From the NCBI RefSeq assembly GCF_030161895.1, contig NZ_BSVB01000001.1:2976001-3040000 (forward strand): a stretch of 64,000 nt of DNA, given 5' to 3'. This stretch comes from Pseudolysinimonas kribbensis. GTDB taxonomy: Bacteria; Actinomycetota; Actinomycetes; Actinomycetales; Microbacteriaceae. Positions 21,282 through 30,395 of this stretch are shown here, one piece after another. The notes beneath the pieces were generated by a model. That model saw only the letters and a program-made list of their open reading frames with translations. It was not told the origin of the DNA and searched no databases. Positions within the stretch are counted from its first letter, which is position 1. Every line of letters starts with the position of its first letter. The position numbers and the translations under genes are program-made.

Positions 21282-22394
21282 GTGGCTGACCACTACGAGA
21301 CCCTCGGCGTCTCTCGCGATGCGAGCCCCGAGGAGATCAAGAAGGCGTACCGCCGGCTTGCACGGGAGCTGCATCCCGACGTCAATCCGAGCGAGGAGGC
21401 GTCCGAGCGCTTCAAGGGCGTGACGCACGCGTACGACGTGCTGAGCGATCCGGAGCAGCGCGAGCGCTACGACCTCGGCGGGTCCGGCAACCCGTTCAGC
21501 GGCGGCGCCAGCGGAGGCTTCGGGTTCGGCGACATCTTCGAGACGTTCTTCGGCGCGGCGCAGCAGCGCTCGAGCGGGCCGCGATCGCGCCGCGAGCGGG
21601 GTCAGGACGCCCTGCTGCGCATCGAGGTCGAGCTCGCCGACGTCGTGTTCGGCGTCGCGCGCGAGTTCGAGGTCGACACGGCCGTGGTCTGCCCGACCTG
21701 CTCCGGTTCGTGCTGCGCGCCCGGCACCCAGCCGGTGACCTGCGACATCTGCGGCGGCACGGGGTCGATCCAGCGCACCGTGCGCTCGCTTCTCGGCAAC
21801 GTCATGACGTCGTCGCCGTGCGGCACGTGCCGCGGCTACGGCACCGTGATCCCGAACCCGTGCCCGACGTGCGCCGGCCAGGGTCGCGTGCGGGCCAAGC
21901 GCACCGTGCACGTCGACGTGCCCTCCGGCGTCGACACGGGGCTGCGGCTGCACCTGCCCGGCGAGGGCGAGGCCGGCCCCGCCGGCGGCCCGAACGGCGA
22001 CCTCTATCTCGAGGTGAAGGTCAAGCATCACGACACGTTCAGCCGCAGCGGCGACGACCTGCTCGCGACGCTCGAGGTGCAGATGACGGATGCCGTGCTC
22101 GGCACCACCGCGACGCTGCAGGGGCTCGACGGCGAGGTCTCGGTCGAGGTGAAGCCGGGCACCCAGAGCGCCGACATCGTCACGGTCAAGGATCGTGGCA
22201 TCACCCGGCTGCGCGGCGGCGGGCGGGGCGATCTGAAGGTCGGCATCCAGGTCGTCACTCCCGTGCGGCTGAACAGCAAGGAGCAGGAGCTCATGAAGCA
22301 GTTCGCGGCGTCGCGGCGCCCGGTGCCTCCCGAGTTCTCGACCTTCCAGCAGGGCCTGTTCGCGAAGCTGCGCGACCGCTTCCTCAACATCTGA
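21282..22394 (+). CDS. dnaJ: Chaperone DnaJ (DnaJ2 type)
   Basis: 370 aa. The J domain at residues 3-70 contains the HPD motif (LHPDVN). A G-rich stretch follows, then the zinc-binding region with four CXXC units: CPTC, CDIC, CGTC, CPTC. In the first unit the usual CXXCXGXG ends CSGSC rather than GSG, which I recall as common in the HrcA-linked actinobacterial DnaJ2. It stimulates DnaK ATPase. Start is GTG ([10 protein letters not shown]), in an operon with hrcA. A long inverted repeat begins 36 nt after the stop. Confidence 0.95.
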   Translation: MADHYETLGVSRDASPEEIKKAYRRLARELHPDVNPSEEASERFKGVTHAYDVLSDPEQRERYDLGGSGNPFSGGASGGFGFGDIFETFFGAAQQRSSGPRSRRERGQDALLRIEVELADVVFGVAREFEVDTAVVCPTCSGSCCAPGTQPVTCDICGGTGSIQRTVRSLLGNVMTSSPCGTCRGYGTVIPNPCPTCAGQGRVRAKRTVHVDVPSGVDTGLRLHLPGEGEAGPAGGPNGDLYLEVKVKHHDTFSRSGDDLLATLEVQMTDAVLGTTATLQGLDGEVSVEVKPGTQSADIVTVKDRGITRLRGGGRGDLKVGIQVVTPVRLNSKEQELMKQFAASRRPVPPEFSTFQQGLFAKLRDRFLNI

Positions 22395-22430
22395 CGCCGC
22401 ACGCCCGACGCCGCCGCGATCCGGTTCCCA

Positions 22431-22517
22431 TTCCGAAATGCAGGAGCGGCGCGCCCTGCAAGCGGCTGACCGCCCGCGGACACGGCATCCGGGTGCCTTC
22501 CCTCCTGCATTTCGGAA
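22431..22517. repeat. 16-bp perfect inverted repeat between dnaJ and rsmE
   Basis: Arms 22431-22446 and 22502-22517 are exact reverse complements, separated by 55 nt that can form smaller hairpins. It lies between co-oriented genes, so it could be a terminator or processing hairpin for hrcA-dnaJ, or a repeat element. Confidence 0.75.
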
Positions 22518-22558
22518 GGGATGACTCGAGCGTCGCCCGCGAGTGGGAGGGTGGAGAC

Positions 22559-23259
22559 GTGGCCTCCCTGTACCTGGATCCCGACCTGGAGCCGGCGGAT
22601 GCCGAGGTCGGCGCCCGCGTGCGCCTGCGGGGTGACGAGGCGCGGCACGCGATCGCCGTCGCGCGCGTGCGCCCGGGGAGCGGCTCGCCATCGCCGACGG
22701 CGCCGGGTTCGTGGTGCGGGGTCCCGTCGTCGACGTCGCCTCCGGTGAGCTCAGCATCGAGGTCGACGACGTGCAGCACGACCCGGAGCCCGAGCCGCGG
22801 CTCTGGCTCGCCCAGGCTCTCGCGAAGGGCGACCGCGACGAGCTCGCCATCCAGGCGGCGACCGAGCTCGGCGTGAGCGGCGTGATCCCCTGGCAGGCCG
22901 ACCGGTCGGTGTCGCGCTGGGACGGTCCGAAGGCGGCGAAGGGACGGGAGCGCTGGGCGGCGATCGTGCGCGAGGCGACGAAGCAGTCGATCCGGTCGCG
23001 GGTTCCCGAGGTGCTGCCGCTCGGGTCGCCGCTGCCGGGGCTCGTGCTCGTGCTCGAGCCGGCCGCCGACCGGGCGTTGACCGCGGTCGAGCTGCCGGCG
23101 CAGGGCGACGTGACGCTCGTGGTCGGTCCGGAAGGGGGCCTCACCGCGAGAGAACTCGCGCTCGGCATGCCCGTGCGGCTCGGTGCGGAGGTGCTGCGCA
23201 CCTCGACGGCCGGGCCCGCCGCGCTCGCCGTTCTGAACGCGCGCCTGGGCCGGTGGTGA
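22559..23259 (+). CDS. rsmE: 16S rRNA (uracil-1498-N3)-methyltransferase (frame broken once)
   Basis: About 233 aa. A SPOUT-class enzyme methylating U1498 of 16S rRNA. The N-terminal PUA-like part contains RLRGDEARHAIAVARVRPG; the C-terminal knotted domain contains QAATELGVSGVIPWQADRSV, VGPEGGLTARE and LGAEVLRTSTAGPAAL. The frame breaks at GGGG 22675-22678; a fifth G gives RPGERLAIADGAGFVVRG. GTG 22559 has GGGAGG 8 nt upstream. Following dnaJ is the standard position. Confidence 0.92.
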
Positions 23260-23948
23260 ACTCGCCCGCCCTCTCCGGGATGCCGCCGAGCGGCACGACG
23301 GTCCCCGCCCTGGTGCGCGCGGCGGCCGGCGATGACGAGCTCGAGGCCGTCTGGCTCAACGAGCTCGGCGGGCTCACCTATCGCGCCGGAGCCCGGTACC
23401 TGAAGTGGAGCCCGCCCGGCGGTCCCGACCTGACGGCGGAGCGCGCCCGGCTGGACTGGGCGTCGCCGTACCATCCCGTGCCGGAGGTGCTGCAACTGCG
23501 CGTCGACGCGGGTGCGCAGCTGCTCGTGACGCGAGCGCTGCCCGGGGCGAGCGCGGTGCTGCTCGAGCCCCGCATCGCCGCCCGCGCGCTCGGCGAGGGC
23601 CTGCGCGCCCTGCACGAGCACCTGCCGGTGGCGGCATGCCCGTTCAGCCGCTCGGCCGAGGAGCGCGGCGGCGTGAACCCTCCGCCGGTCGACGAGCCAG
23701 TGGTCGCCCACGGCGATCCGTGCGTTCCGAACACCCTCGTAGGCGCCGACGGCCGCTGGAGCGCACACGTCGACCTGGGGCGGCTGGGGCGCGCCGATCG
23801 CTGGGCCGACCTCGCGGTCGCCAGCGGCAACCTCGATCTGAACTTCGGTCCCGGGTGGCAGCCCGAGTTCTTCGCGGCGTACGGCATCGGGCGCGACGAG
23901 GAGCGCATCCGGTACTACCGGCGCCGGTGGGACACCGAAGCCGCCTGA
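23256..23948 (+). CDS. APH(3')-like phosphotransferase
   Basis: About 230 aa. It has the catalytic segment VVAHGDPCVPNTLV and a metal-binding VDLGRLGRADRWADLAVA, which aligns with the HGDACLPN and DCGRLG motifs of APH(3') enzymes. The family phosphorylates small hydroxylated or aminated molecules using ATP; whether this one touches aminoglycosides is not shown, and its place in a chromosomal heat-shock operon argues for a housekeeping substrate. Its GTG (23256, with another at 23253) overlaps the rsmE stop as GTGA, indicating translational coupling. Confidence 0.75.
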   Translation: MNSPALSGMPPSGTTVPALVRAAAGDDELEAVWLNELGGLTYRAGARYLKWSPPGGPDLTAERARLDWASPYHPVPEVLQLRVDAGAQLLVTRALPGASAVLLEPRIAARALGEGLRALHEHLPVAACPFSRSAEERGGVNPPPVDEPVVAHGDPCVPNTLVGADGRWSAHVDLGRLGRADRWADLAVASGNLDLNFGPGWQPEFFAAYGIGRDEERIRYYRRRWDTEAA

Positions 23949-23964
23949 ATGTGATCCATCACAT
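23949..23964. promoter_or_regulatory. 16-bp palindrome ATGTGATCCATCACAT
   Basis: Perfect palindrome directly after the stop of the preceding gene and about 200 bp before the sugar transporter. The half-sites TGTGA/TCACA recall CRP/GlxR, but the spacer is 4 rather than 6 nt, so the binding protein is uncertain. Confidence 0.4.
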
Positions 23965-24079
23965 AGCCGTCGGCACGTGATGAAGCGCCGGAGTTTCGCC
24001 ATTTGTGCCGGGACTCCCCGGTAAACCCGGCCCTCGCCCCGTTATCGAACCGTGATCATCGCCCTCTGGTGTGATGAGT

Positions 24080-24094
24080 TGTGAACGCTAACAT
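24080..24094 (+). promoter_or_regulatory. LacI-type operator and -10 of the sugar transporter operon
   Basis: TGTGAACGCTAACA (24080-24093) fits the LacI-family pattern TGTGARCGYTMACA with the central CG. TAACAT (24089-24094) inside it can serve as -10. The cognate regulator is probably the LacI protein encoded at 30388-31407, so repression would occlude the promoter. Confidence 0.65.
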
Positions 24095-24161
24095 CATGAC
24101 AGCCGACGCGGTCGGATGACAGCGGGGTTGCCCCCGGCAGCTCAATGACAAGGGAGTCACT

Positions 24162-25133
24162 ATGAAGAAGGGTCTCGTGGCGGCCGCCGTGGTCGCCGCC
24201 ATCGCCTCGCTCGCACTGGCGGGATGTTCCTCCAGCGGAGCCGGCGCGTCCGGGTCGAAGACCATCAAGGTCGGGTTCGCCCAGGAGGGCGCGGAGAGCG
24301 GCTGGCGCACCGCCAACACGAAGTCGCTGCAGGCGGCGCTCGACTCGTCGAACGGGTTCAAACTGAACTTCTCCGACGCGCAGCAGAAGCAGGAGAACCA
24401 GATCGCGGCGATCCGCTCGTTCATCACGCAGGGCGTGCAGGCGATCGTCTTCGCGCCGGTCGTCGAGACCGGCTGGACCGATGTGCTCAAGCAGGCCAAG
24501 CAGGCCAAGATCCCCGTGATCCTCGAGGACCGCGACGTCGACGCCGCCGACCACCAGTACATCGCCTCGCGCGTCGGCGACGACTTCGAGAAGGAGGGCG
24601 AGACGGCCTGCAAGTGGATCGTCGACAACTTCGCGGGCAAGAGCGCGAACATGGTCGTCCTCCAGGGCACCGCCGGATCGAGCGCCGCCAACGACCGCAC
24701 CACCGGCTGCGGCAAGGTGATGAAGGGCTCCGACATCAACGTGCTGGATCAGCAGGACGGCAACTTCACCCGTGCGCAGGGCAAGACCGTGATGGAGGGC
24801 TTCCTGCAGAAGTACGGCAGCAAGATCAACATCCTGTTCGCCCAGAACGACGACATGGGCCTCGGCGCCCTGGATGCGATCAAGGCCGCCGGCATGACCC
24901 CCGGCAAGGACATCCAGATCATCACGATCGACGGCACCCACGACGGCCTGACCGCGCTGTCGAACGGCCAGTTCAACTACGTCGTCGAGTGCAACCCGCT
25001 GCTGGGCGACCAGGTGGCGCAGGTCGTGAAGGACGTCGTGGCCGGCAAGAAGGTGGACAAGCTCTACCTCGCCAAGGACGAGGCCTTCGACCAGGCCGCC
25101 GCCAAGCAGGCGCTGCCCACCCGTAAGTACTGA
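24162..25133 (+). CDS. Sugar ABC transporter substrate-binding lipoprotein (YtfQ family)
   Basis: 323 aa. A lipoprotein signal peptide ends in LALAGC with C22 as the lipidated residue. The mature protein is a periplasmic-binding protein of type 1 (ribose/galactose class) with KVGFAQEGAESGWR, SFITQGVQAIVFAPV, VQTG-like ILEDRDVDA and IITIDGTHDGLTALSNGQ. It most resembles YtfQ, which binds galactofuranose in E. coli; the true ligand is unknown. AAGGGAG lies 6 nt before the ATG. A LacI operator sits about 70 bp upstream, and a stable hairpin follows the stop, which would allow higher expression of this subunit than of the ATPase. Confidence 0.88.
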   Translation: MKKGLVAAAVVAAIASLALAGCSSSGAGASGSKTIKVGFAQEGAESGWRTANTKSLQAALDSSNGFKLNFSDAQQKQENQIAAIRSFITQGVQAIVFAPVVETGWTDVLKQAKQAKIPVILEDRDVDAADHQYIASRVGDDFEKEGETACKWIVDNFAGKSANMVVLQGTAGSSAANDRTTGCGKVMKGSDINVLDQQDGNFTRAQGKTVMEGFLQKYGSKINILFAQNDDMGLGALDAIKAAGMTPGKDIQIITIDGTHDGLTALSNGQFNYVVECNPLLGDQVAQVVKDVVAGKKVDKLYLAKDEAFDQAAAKQALPTRKY

Positions 25134-25159
25134 GTCCGCACGCACGGACGGGCTGACCG

Positions 25160-25200
25160 CGATCGCGGCGCCGGAGCACACCGCCCCGGCGCCGCGATCG
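25160..25200 (+). terminator. Hairpin between binding protein and ATPase genes
   Basis: Perfect 15-bp stem (25160-25174 with 25186-25200), 11-nt loop, 26 nt after the binding-protein stop. In ABC operons such hairpins usually cause partial termination or protect the upstream message. Confidence 0.7.
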
Positions 25201-25223
25201 GCCGCCGAATCGAGGACATCGCC

Positions 25224-26743
25224 ATGCCATCCACGGTCGTCGCCGAGCTCCGCGACATCACGATCGCGTTCCCGGGCGTCAAAGCGCTCGACGGGGTCGA
25301 CCTCGTGCTGCGCGCCGGAGAGATCCACGCGCTCATGGGCGAGAACGGTGCGGGCAAGTCGACCCTCATCAAGGCCCTCACCGGCGTCTACGCCATCGAC
25401 TCCGGCACGGTCGAGGTCGGCGGCCGGCCCCGGCGGTTCTCGGGCACGGCCGACGCGCAGGCCGCGGGCATCGCGACGGTCTACCAGGAGGTCAATCTCT
25501 GCACCAACCTCAGCGTGGGCGAGAACGTCATGCTGGGACGCGAGGTGCGGGGCCGCCTCGGCATCGACTGGTCCGCCACCCATCGCGCGGCCCGCACCGC
25601 GCTGGAGCTTCTGGGCCTGCAGATCGACACGCGCACGTCGCTGTCGTCGCACTCCATCGCCGTGCAGCAGCTCATCGCCATCGCACGCGCCACCGTGCTC
25701 GAGAGCGCCGTGCTCGTGCTCGACGAGCCCACGTCGAGCCTCGACCGCAGCGAGGTGGAGCAGCTCTTCGCCGTCGTGCGCCGGATGCGCGACACCGGCG
25801 TCGCGGTCCTGTTCGTCACGCACTTCCTCGACCAGGTCTACGAGCTGTGCGACCGGATCACCGTGCTGCGCAACGGCCGGCGGGTGGGCGAGTTCCCGAC
25901 CGCGGAGCTGCCGAGGCGCGAACTCGTCTCGACGATGCTGGGCCGCGAGCTGGCCCGGCTCGAGGCGATCGAGGACCGCGCCCTGGCCGTCGGCGCCGCG
26001 GACTCCACGGTGCCCGTGCTGCGGGTCGAGGACCTGGGCCGCAAGGGCGTGATCGCCGGGGCGTCGCTCGAGCTGCGCCCGGGCGAGATCGTGGGGCTCG
26101 CCGGGCTCCTCGGCTCCGGGCGCACGGAGCTCGCGCGGCTGCTCTACGGAGCCGACCGTCCGGATGCCGGCCACGCCGAGGTGCACGGCCGGCCGGCCCG
26201 GCTCAGCAGCCCGCGGGCGGCGCTGGCCCACCGCATCGCCTTCTCGTCGGAGGACCGCCGGAGCGAGGGCATCATTCCCGATCTGAGCGTGCGCGAGAAT
26301 CTCGTGCTCGCGGTGCAGGCGCAGCGCGGCTGGGCCCGGCCCCTGAGCCGCACGCAGCAGGATGCGATCGTCGAGCGCTACATGACCTCGCTCGGCGTCC
26401 AGCCCCCGATGCCGGCGCGCTCATCCGCAACCTGTCGGGCGGCAACCAGCAGAAGGTGCTCCTGGGCCGCTGGCTCGCCACGGATCCCGAGCTCATCATC
26501 CTGGACGAGCCCACCCGCGGCATCGACGTCGGTGCGAAGGCGGAGATCCAGCGTGCGATCACGGACCTCGCGGCCGGCGGCGTCGCGGTGCTGTTCATCT
26601 CGTCGGAGCTCGAGGAGGTCGTGCGCATCTCGCAGCGCATCTACGTGCTGCAAGACCGGCATATCATCGCCCAAGTCGTCAACGAGGAGGACATCGACGT
26701 GGATGACATCGTCGCCCTGATCGCCGAGGGGACGGCCGCGTGA
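25224..26743 (+). CDS. Sugar ABC transporter ATPase, first copy (frame broken once)
   Basis: About 506 aa with two ABC domains, as in YtfR/RbsA. Domain 1 has Walker A GENGAGKST near residue 37 and Walker B VLVLDEPTSSLD near 170; domain 2 has a degenerate Walker A (GLLGSGRTELAR), the signature LSGGNQQK and Walker B LIILDEPTRGID. The frame breaks at CCCCC 26403-26407; a sixth C restores VQPPDAGALIRNLSGG. GAGG lies 9 nt before ATG 25224. It energises the two permeases encoded next, to which it is coupled by a GTGA overlap. A second, equally long ATPase gene lies at 28856. Confidence 0.9.
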
Positions 26744-27801
26744 TCGCGCTGCGGATCCTCCGGCATCGGCTGTTCTGGCCGATCGTCGCGCTCGTCCTCC
26801 TGGTGGCGATCAACACGCTGTCGCGTCCGTCGTTCTTGAGCATCACGATCAAGCACGGCGCCCTGTACGGCTCGAGCATCGACATCCTGCGCAACAGCTC
26901 GCAGCTGATGCTGGTCGCCCTCGGGATGACGCTCGTGATCGCGACGCGCGGCATCGACCTCTCCGTCGGCGCGGTGCTCGCGGTCGCGGGCGCCGTCTCG
27001 CTCACCTACATCGAGGCGTCGCCCGAGCCGGGCTCGGTCGGCACCGTCACGGTGGCCGTGGCGCTGGGTCTGCTCGTCACCCTCGTGCTCGGCGCGTGGA
27101 ACGGGTTCCTCGTCTCGGTGGTGCGGATCCAGCCCATCATCGCGACGCTCCTGCTCATGTTCGCGGGCCGCGGCATCGCGATGCTCATCACCAAGGGGCA
27201 GATCACGACGGTGACGAGCGCGCCGTACGCGGAATTCGCCTCGGGCGTGATCCTCGGTCTGCCGGTCGCGTTCCTCATCGCGGTCGTGGTCGTCGCGATC
27301 GTGGGGCTGCTGGTGCGACGCACGGCGCTCGGCGTGCTCATGGAGGCCGTCGGCATCAACCCGGAGGCGAGCCGCCTGGCCGGCGTGCAGTCGCGCGGCA
27401 TCATCTGGTCGGTCTACGCGATCTCGGGCCTGCTGGCCGGGATGGCGGGCATCCTCTACAGCTCGAACATCATGGCCGCCGACGCCAACAACGCGGGCCT
27501 CAACATCGAGGTCGACGCCATCCTCGCCGTCGTCATCGGCGGTACGTCGCTGGCCGGCGGCAAGTTCTCGATCGCCGGCACCGTGATCGGAGTCCTCATC
27601 ATCCAGACCCTCACCACCTCGATCACGTTCCTCGGCATCCCGCCCGCGGTGACGCCGGTGTTCAAGGCCGTCGTCGTGATCGTGATCTGCCTCATGCAGT
27701 CGCGGCGCGTGCGCGGGCTGCTCGCCGTGCGCCGGCGGCCGGTGGCGCCGTCCGTGCCCGGCACGGCGGCGATCGATGCGAGCGCGGCGGTGAGCAAGTG
27801 A
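26740..27801 (+). CDS. Sugar ABC transporter permease (YtfT type)
   Basis: 353 aa, BPD_transp_2 family, about 8-10 membrane helices. Characteristic stretches are LVALGMTLVIATRGIDLSVG, IQPIIATLLLMFAGRGIAM and the late GGTSLAGGKFSIAGTVIG. GTG 26740 overlaps the ATPase stop. It likely pairs with the next gene to form a heterodimeric channel, as YtfT/YjfF do in E. coli. Confidence 0.9.
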   Translation: MIALRILRHRLFWPIVALVLLVAINTLSRPSFLSITIKHGALYGSSIDILRNSSQLMLVALGMTLVIATRGIDLSVGAVLAVAGAVSLTYIEASPEPGSVGTVTVAVALGLLVTLVLGAWNGFLVSVVRIQPIIATLLLMFAGRGIAMLITKGQITTVTSAPYAEFASGVILGLPVAFLIAVVVVAIVGLLVRRTALGVLMEAVGINPEASRLAGVQSRGIIWSVYAISGLLAGMAGILYSSNIMAADANNAGLNIEVDAILAVVIGGTSLAGGKFSIAGTVIGVLIIQTLTTSITFLGIPPAVTPVFKAVVVIVICLMQSRRVRGLLAVRRRPVAPSVPGTAAIDASAAVSK

Positions 27802-28805
27802 CCGCCCCCGCCGCGACCGGGGCGCCCCGCCTCGGCGGCCGCGGCCGGTCGGTGCGCTATCGGCTGAACGCCTGGCTGCCCGTGCTCGCCACCTGCGTGA
27901 TCCTCGTGCTCATGCTCGGCGCCGGGCAGGCCGTGTTCGGGGACTTCGTCTCGCCGCGTCTGCTGTCGTCGCTGTTCGACAACAACCCGTTCCTGATCGT
28001 GCTCGCGGTCGGCATGACGTTCGTCATCCTCACGGGCGGCATCGACCTCTCGGTCGGGTCGGTCATCGCCTTCAGCGGTCTGCTGGGAGCGCAGCTGTTC
28101 GCCGCCGGCTGGCCGGCCGCCGCGGTGCTGCCGCTCATGGTGCTCTCGGGAACGCTGATCGGCGCGGTCGTCGGGGTCATGGTGGCGTTCTTCGACATCC
28201 AGCCCTTCATCGCGTCGCTCGCGGGCATGTTCCTCGCCCGCGGCCTCGCCTACGTCACCAGCCTGAAGGCGCTGCCGATCCACAACGACGCGCTCAACTG
28301 GCTGCTCGGCACCTCGTGGGGCGTCGGCGACTGGACGACGACGCCCGGCGTGCTGCTGTCCCTCCTGCTCGTGGCGATCGCCTTCTGGGTGTTCCACTAC
28401 ACGCGGTTCGGGCGCACCGTGTACGCGGTGGGCGGCAACGAGCAGTCCGCGCGCCTCATGGGGCTCGCCGTGACGCGCACCGTGTTCCTCGTCTACCTGA
28501 TCAGCGGCACGTGCGCCGGCATCGCCGGGGTGCTGTTCGCCTCGTACACGCAGTCGGGCAATCCCCTCGCCGGACTCGGCATGGAGCTGCAGGCGATCGC
28601 CGCCGTCGTGATCGGCGGCACGATCCTCACCGGCGGCAGCGGCTACGTCATCGGGTCGCTGTTCGGGGTGCTGGTCTACGGCCTCATCCAGATCTCGATC
28701 ACCTACATGAGCGTCGACTCCTGGTGGACCTACATCGTGATCGGCGTCATGCTGCTGCTGTTCGTGGTGTTCCAGCGTGCGATCGCGGCTCGCCGGCGCC
28801 GGTAG
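27798..28805 (+). CDS. Sugar ABC transporter permease (YjfF type)
   Basis: 335 aa, same family: FLIVLAVGMTFVILTGGIDL, DIQPFIASLAGMFLARGLAY, YAVGGNEQSARLMGL and GGTILTGGSGYVIGS. The ARLMGL loop is the usual ATPase-contact region. GTG 27798 overlaps the previous stop (GTGA), so both permeases should be made in equal amounts. Confidence 0.9.
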   Translation: MTAPAATGAPRLGGRGRSVRYRLNAWLPVLATCVILVLMLGAGQAVFGDFVSPRLLSSLFDNNPFLIVLAVGMTFVILTGGIDLSVGSVIAFSGLLGAQLFAAGWPAAAVLPLMVLSGTLIGAVVGVMVAFFDIQPFIASLAGMFLARGLAYVTSLKALPIHNDALNWLLGTSWGVGDWTTTPGVLLSLLLVAIAFWVFHYTRFGRTVYAVGGNEQSARLMGLAVTRTVFLVYLISGTCAGIAGVLFASYTQSGNPLAGLGMELQAIAAVVIGGTILTGGSGYVIGSLFGVLVYGLIQISITYMSVDSWWTYIVIGVMLLLFVVFQRAIAARRRR

Positions 28806-28821
28806 CGACCTCCCCGGCGGC

Positions 28822-28827
28822 TAGTCT
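28822..28827 (+). promoter_or_regulatory. Possible internal promoter before the second ATPase
   Basis: TAGTCT at 28822-28827 resembles the TANNNT elements used elsewhere here. Transcription from it would start near 28834, just before GTG 28841 and GTG 28856, allowing the second ATPase and LacI to be expressed separately from the transporter operon. Confidence 0.35.
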
Positions 28828-28855
28828 CGTGACCGTCGAGGTGAGGACGAGGCCC

Positions 28856-30395
28856 GTGTCGATTCACTCCGCACCGCCGGCGGCGCCGGTGCTCGAGGTG
28901 GTGGATGCCGACGTGCGCTTCGTCGGACAGGTCGCCCTCGAGAAGGCGGCGCTGCGGCTCTTCCCGGGCGAGGTGCACTCGCTCATGGGGGAGAACGGGG
29001 CGGGCAAGTCGACCCTCATCAAGGCCATCACCGGAGCGCAGCGCCTCGACGGCGGCCGGATCACCCTGCGCGGGCGACCCGTCGCGTTCTCCCGGCCCGC
29101 CGAGGCGGCGGCCGCCGGCATCGCCGCGGTCTACCAGGAGATCGAGCTCGTGCCCGAGCTGTCGGTCGCCGAGAACGTCATGCTCGGCGACGAGCCGCGC
29201 CGGTTCGGCGGCATCGACTGGCGCGAGACCCGGCGACAGGCGAGCCGCGCGCTGGCCCAGCTCGGCATCGACCTCGACCCCGCCTCCAGCCTGCGCAGCC
29301 ACTCGCCGGCGGTGCAGCAGCTCGTCGCGATCGCCCGCGCCGTGCGGACCCGCCCCGACGTGCTGGTGCTCGACGAGCCGACCTCGAGCCTCGACCAGGA
29401 CGAGGTCGCGCAGCTGTTCGACATCATGCGCGGTCTGAAGGCCGAGGGCGTCGCGATCCTGTTCATCTCGCACTTCCTCGAGCAGGTCTACGAGATCGCC
29501 GACCGGCTGACGATCCTGCGCAACGGACGGCTCGTCGGGGAGTACCTGACGGCCGACATCCTGCGGATCGAGCTCGTCGAGCGCATGCTCGGCACGACGG
29601 TCGGGGCGCTCGAGGACCTCCAGGATCGCGGTCGCGAGGAACCCGCGGCCCCGGATGCGCGCGTCGTCGTGCAGGCCACCGGCCTCGGCCGGAGCAACCG
29701 GATCGCGCCGTTCGACCTCACCGTGCGCGAGGGCGAGATCGTGGGCTTCGCCGGGCTGCTCGGGTCGGGTCGGACCGACGCGGCCCGCCTGGTCGGCGGA
29801 GTCGACCGGCCCGACGGCGGCACGCTGCGCATCGAGGACCGCACCCTGCGCTCGCCCTCGCCGCGGGCCGCCATCTCGGCCGGTGCCGTGTACTCCTCGG
29901 AGGACCGCACGTCGGAGGGCATCATCGCGCAGCTGAGCGTGCGCGAGAACATCCTGCTCGGCCTGCAGGGGCAGCTCGGCTGGCGGCATCGGATGTCGTG
30001 GTCGCGCCAGCGCGAGCTGGCGGGCAGCTACATCGAGGCCCTCGGCATCGCGCCCGCCGACCCGGAGGCGGTGGCGGGCACGCTCTCCGGCGGCAACCAG
30101 CAGAAGGTCCTGCTCGCGCGCTGGCTCGCGCTCGCGCCGCGCCTGCTGATCCTCGACGAGCCGACGCGCGGCATCGACGTGGGTGCGAAGGCGGAGATCC
30201 AGCGCCAGATCGTGTCGCTGGCCGAGAACGGCATGTCGGTCATCTTCATCTCGGCCGAGCTCGACGAGGTGCTGCGTCTCGGCGACCGCATCGTGGTGCT
30301 GCGCGACCGCGAGGTCGTCGGGGTGGTCGACGGCGACCTCCTCACGCCCGACCAGCTCCTGGCACTCATCGCTCAGGGGAGGCGACGATGGCTGA
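28856..30395 (+). CDS. Sugar ABC transporter ATPase, second copy (3' frame uncertain)
   Basis: About 512 aa, again with two ABC domains: Walker A GENGAGKST near residue 51, Walker B VLVLDEPTSSLD, second domain GLLGSGRTDAARL, signature LSGGNQQKVLLARW and LLILDEPTRGID. It is a paralogue of the ATPase at 25224. Near the end the frame is doubtful at GGGG 30376-30379: as written it runs about 60 codons into lacI; with five G it fuses in frame to lacI; with three or six it ends at TGA 30393-30395 as QGGDDG or QGGGDDG, the most natural outcome. GTG 28856 is taken as start (GTGs at 28829 and 28841 are alternatives). Confidence 0.85.

Noticed and set aside
23949-23964. Classical CRP/GlxR site
   Set aside because: TGTGA and TCACA are separated by 4 nt instead of 6, so the standard dimer would not fit; kept only as an unassigned palindrome.
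21249-24002. 917-codon minus-strand open frame opposite dnaJ and rsmE
   Set aside because: Low-complexity shadow frame; the plus strand codes for DnaJ, RsmE and a kinase with clear motifs.
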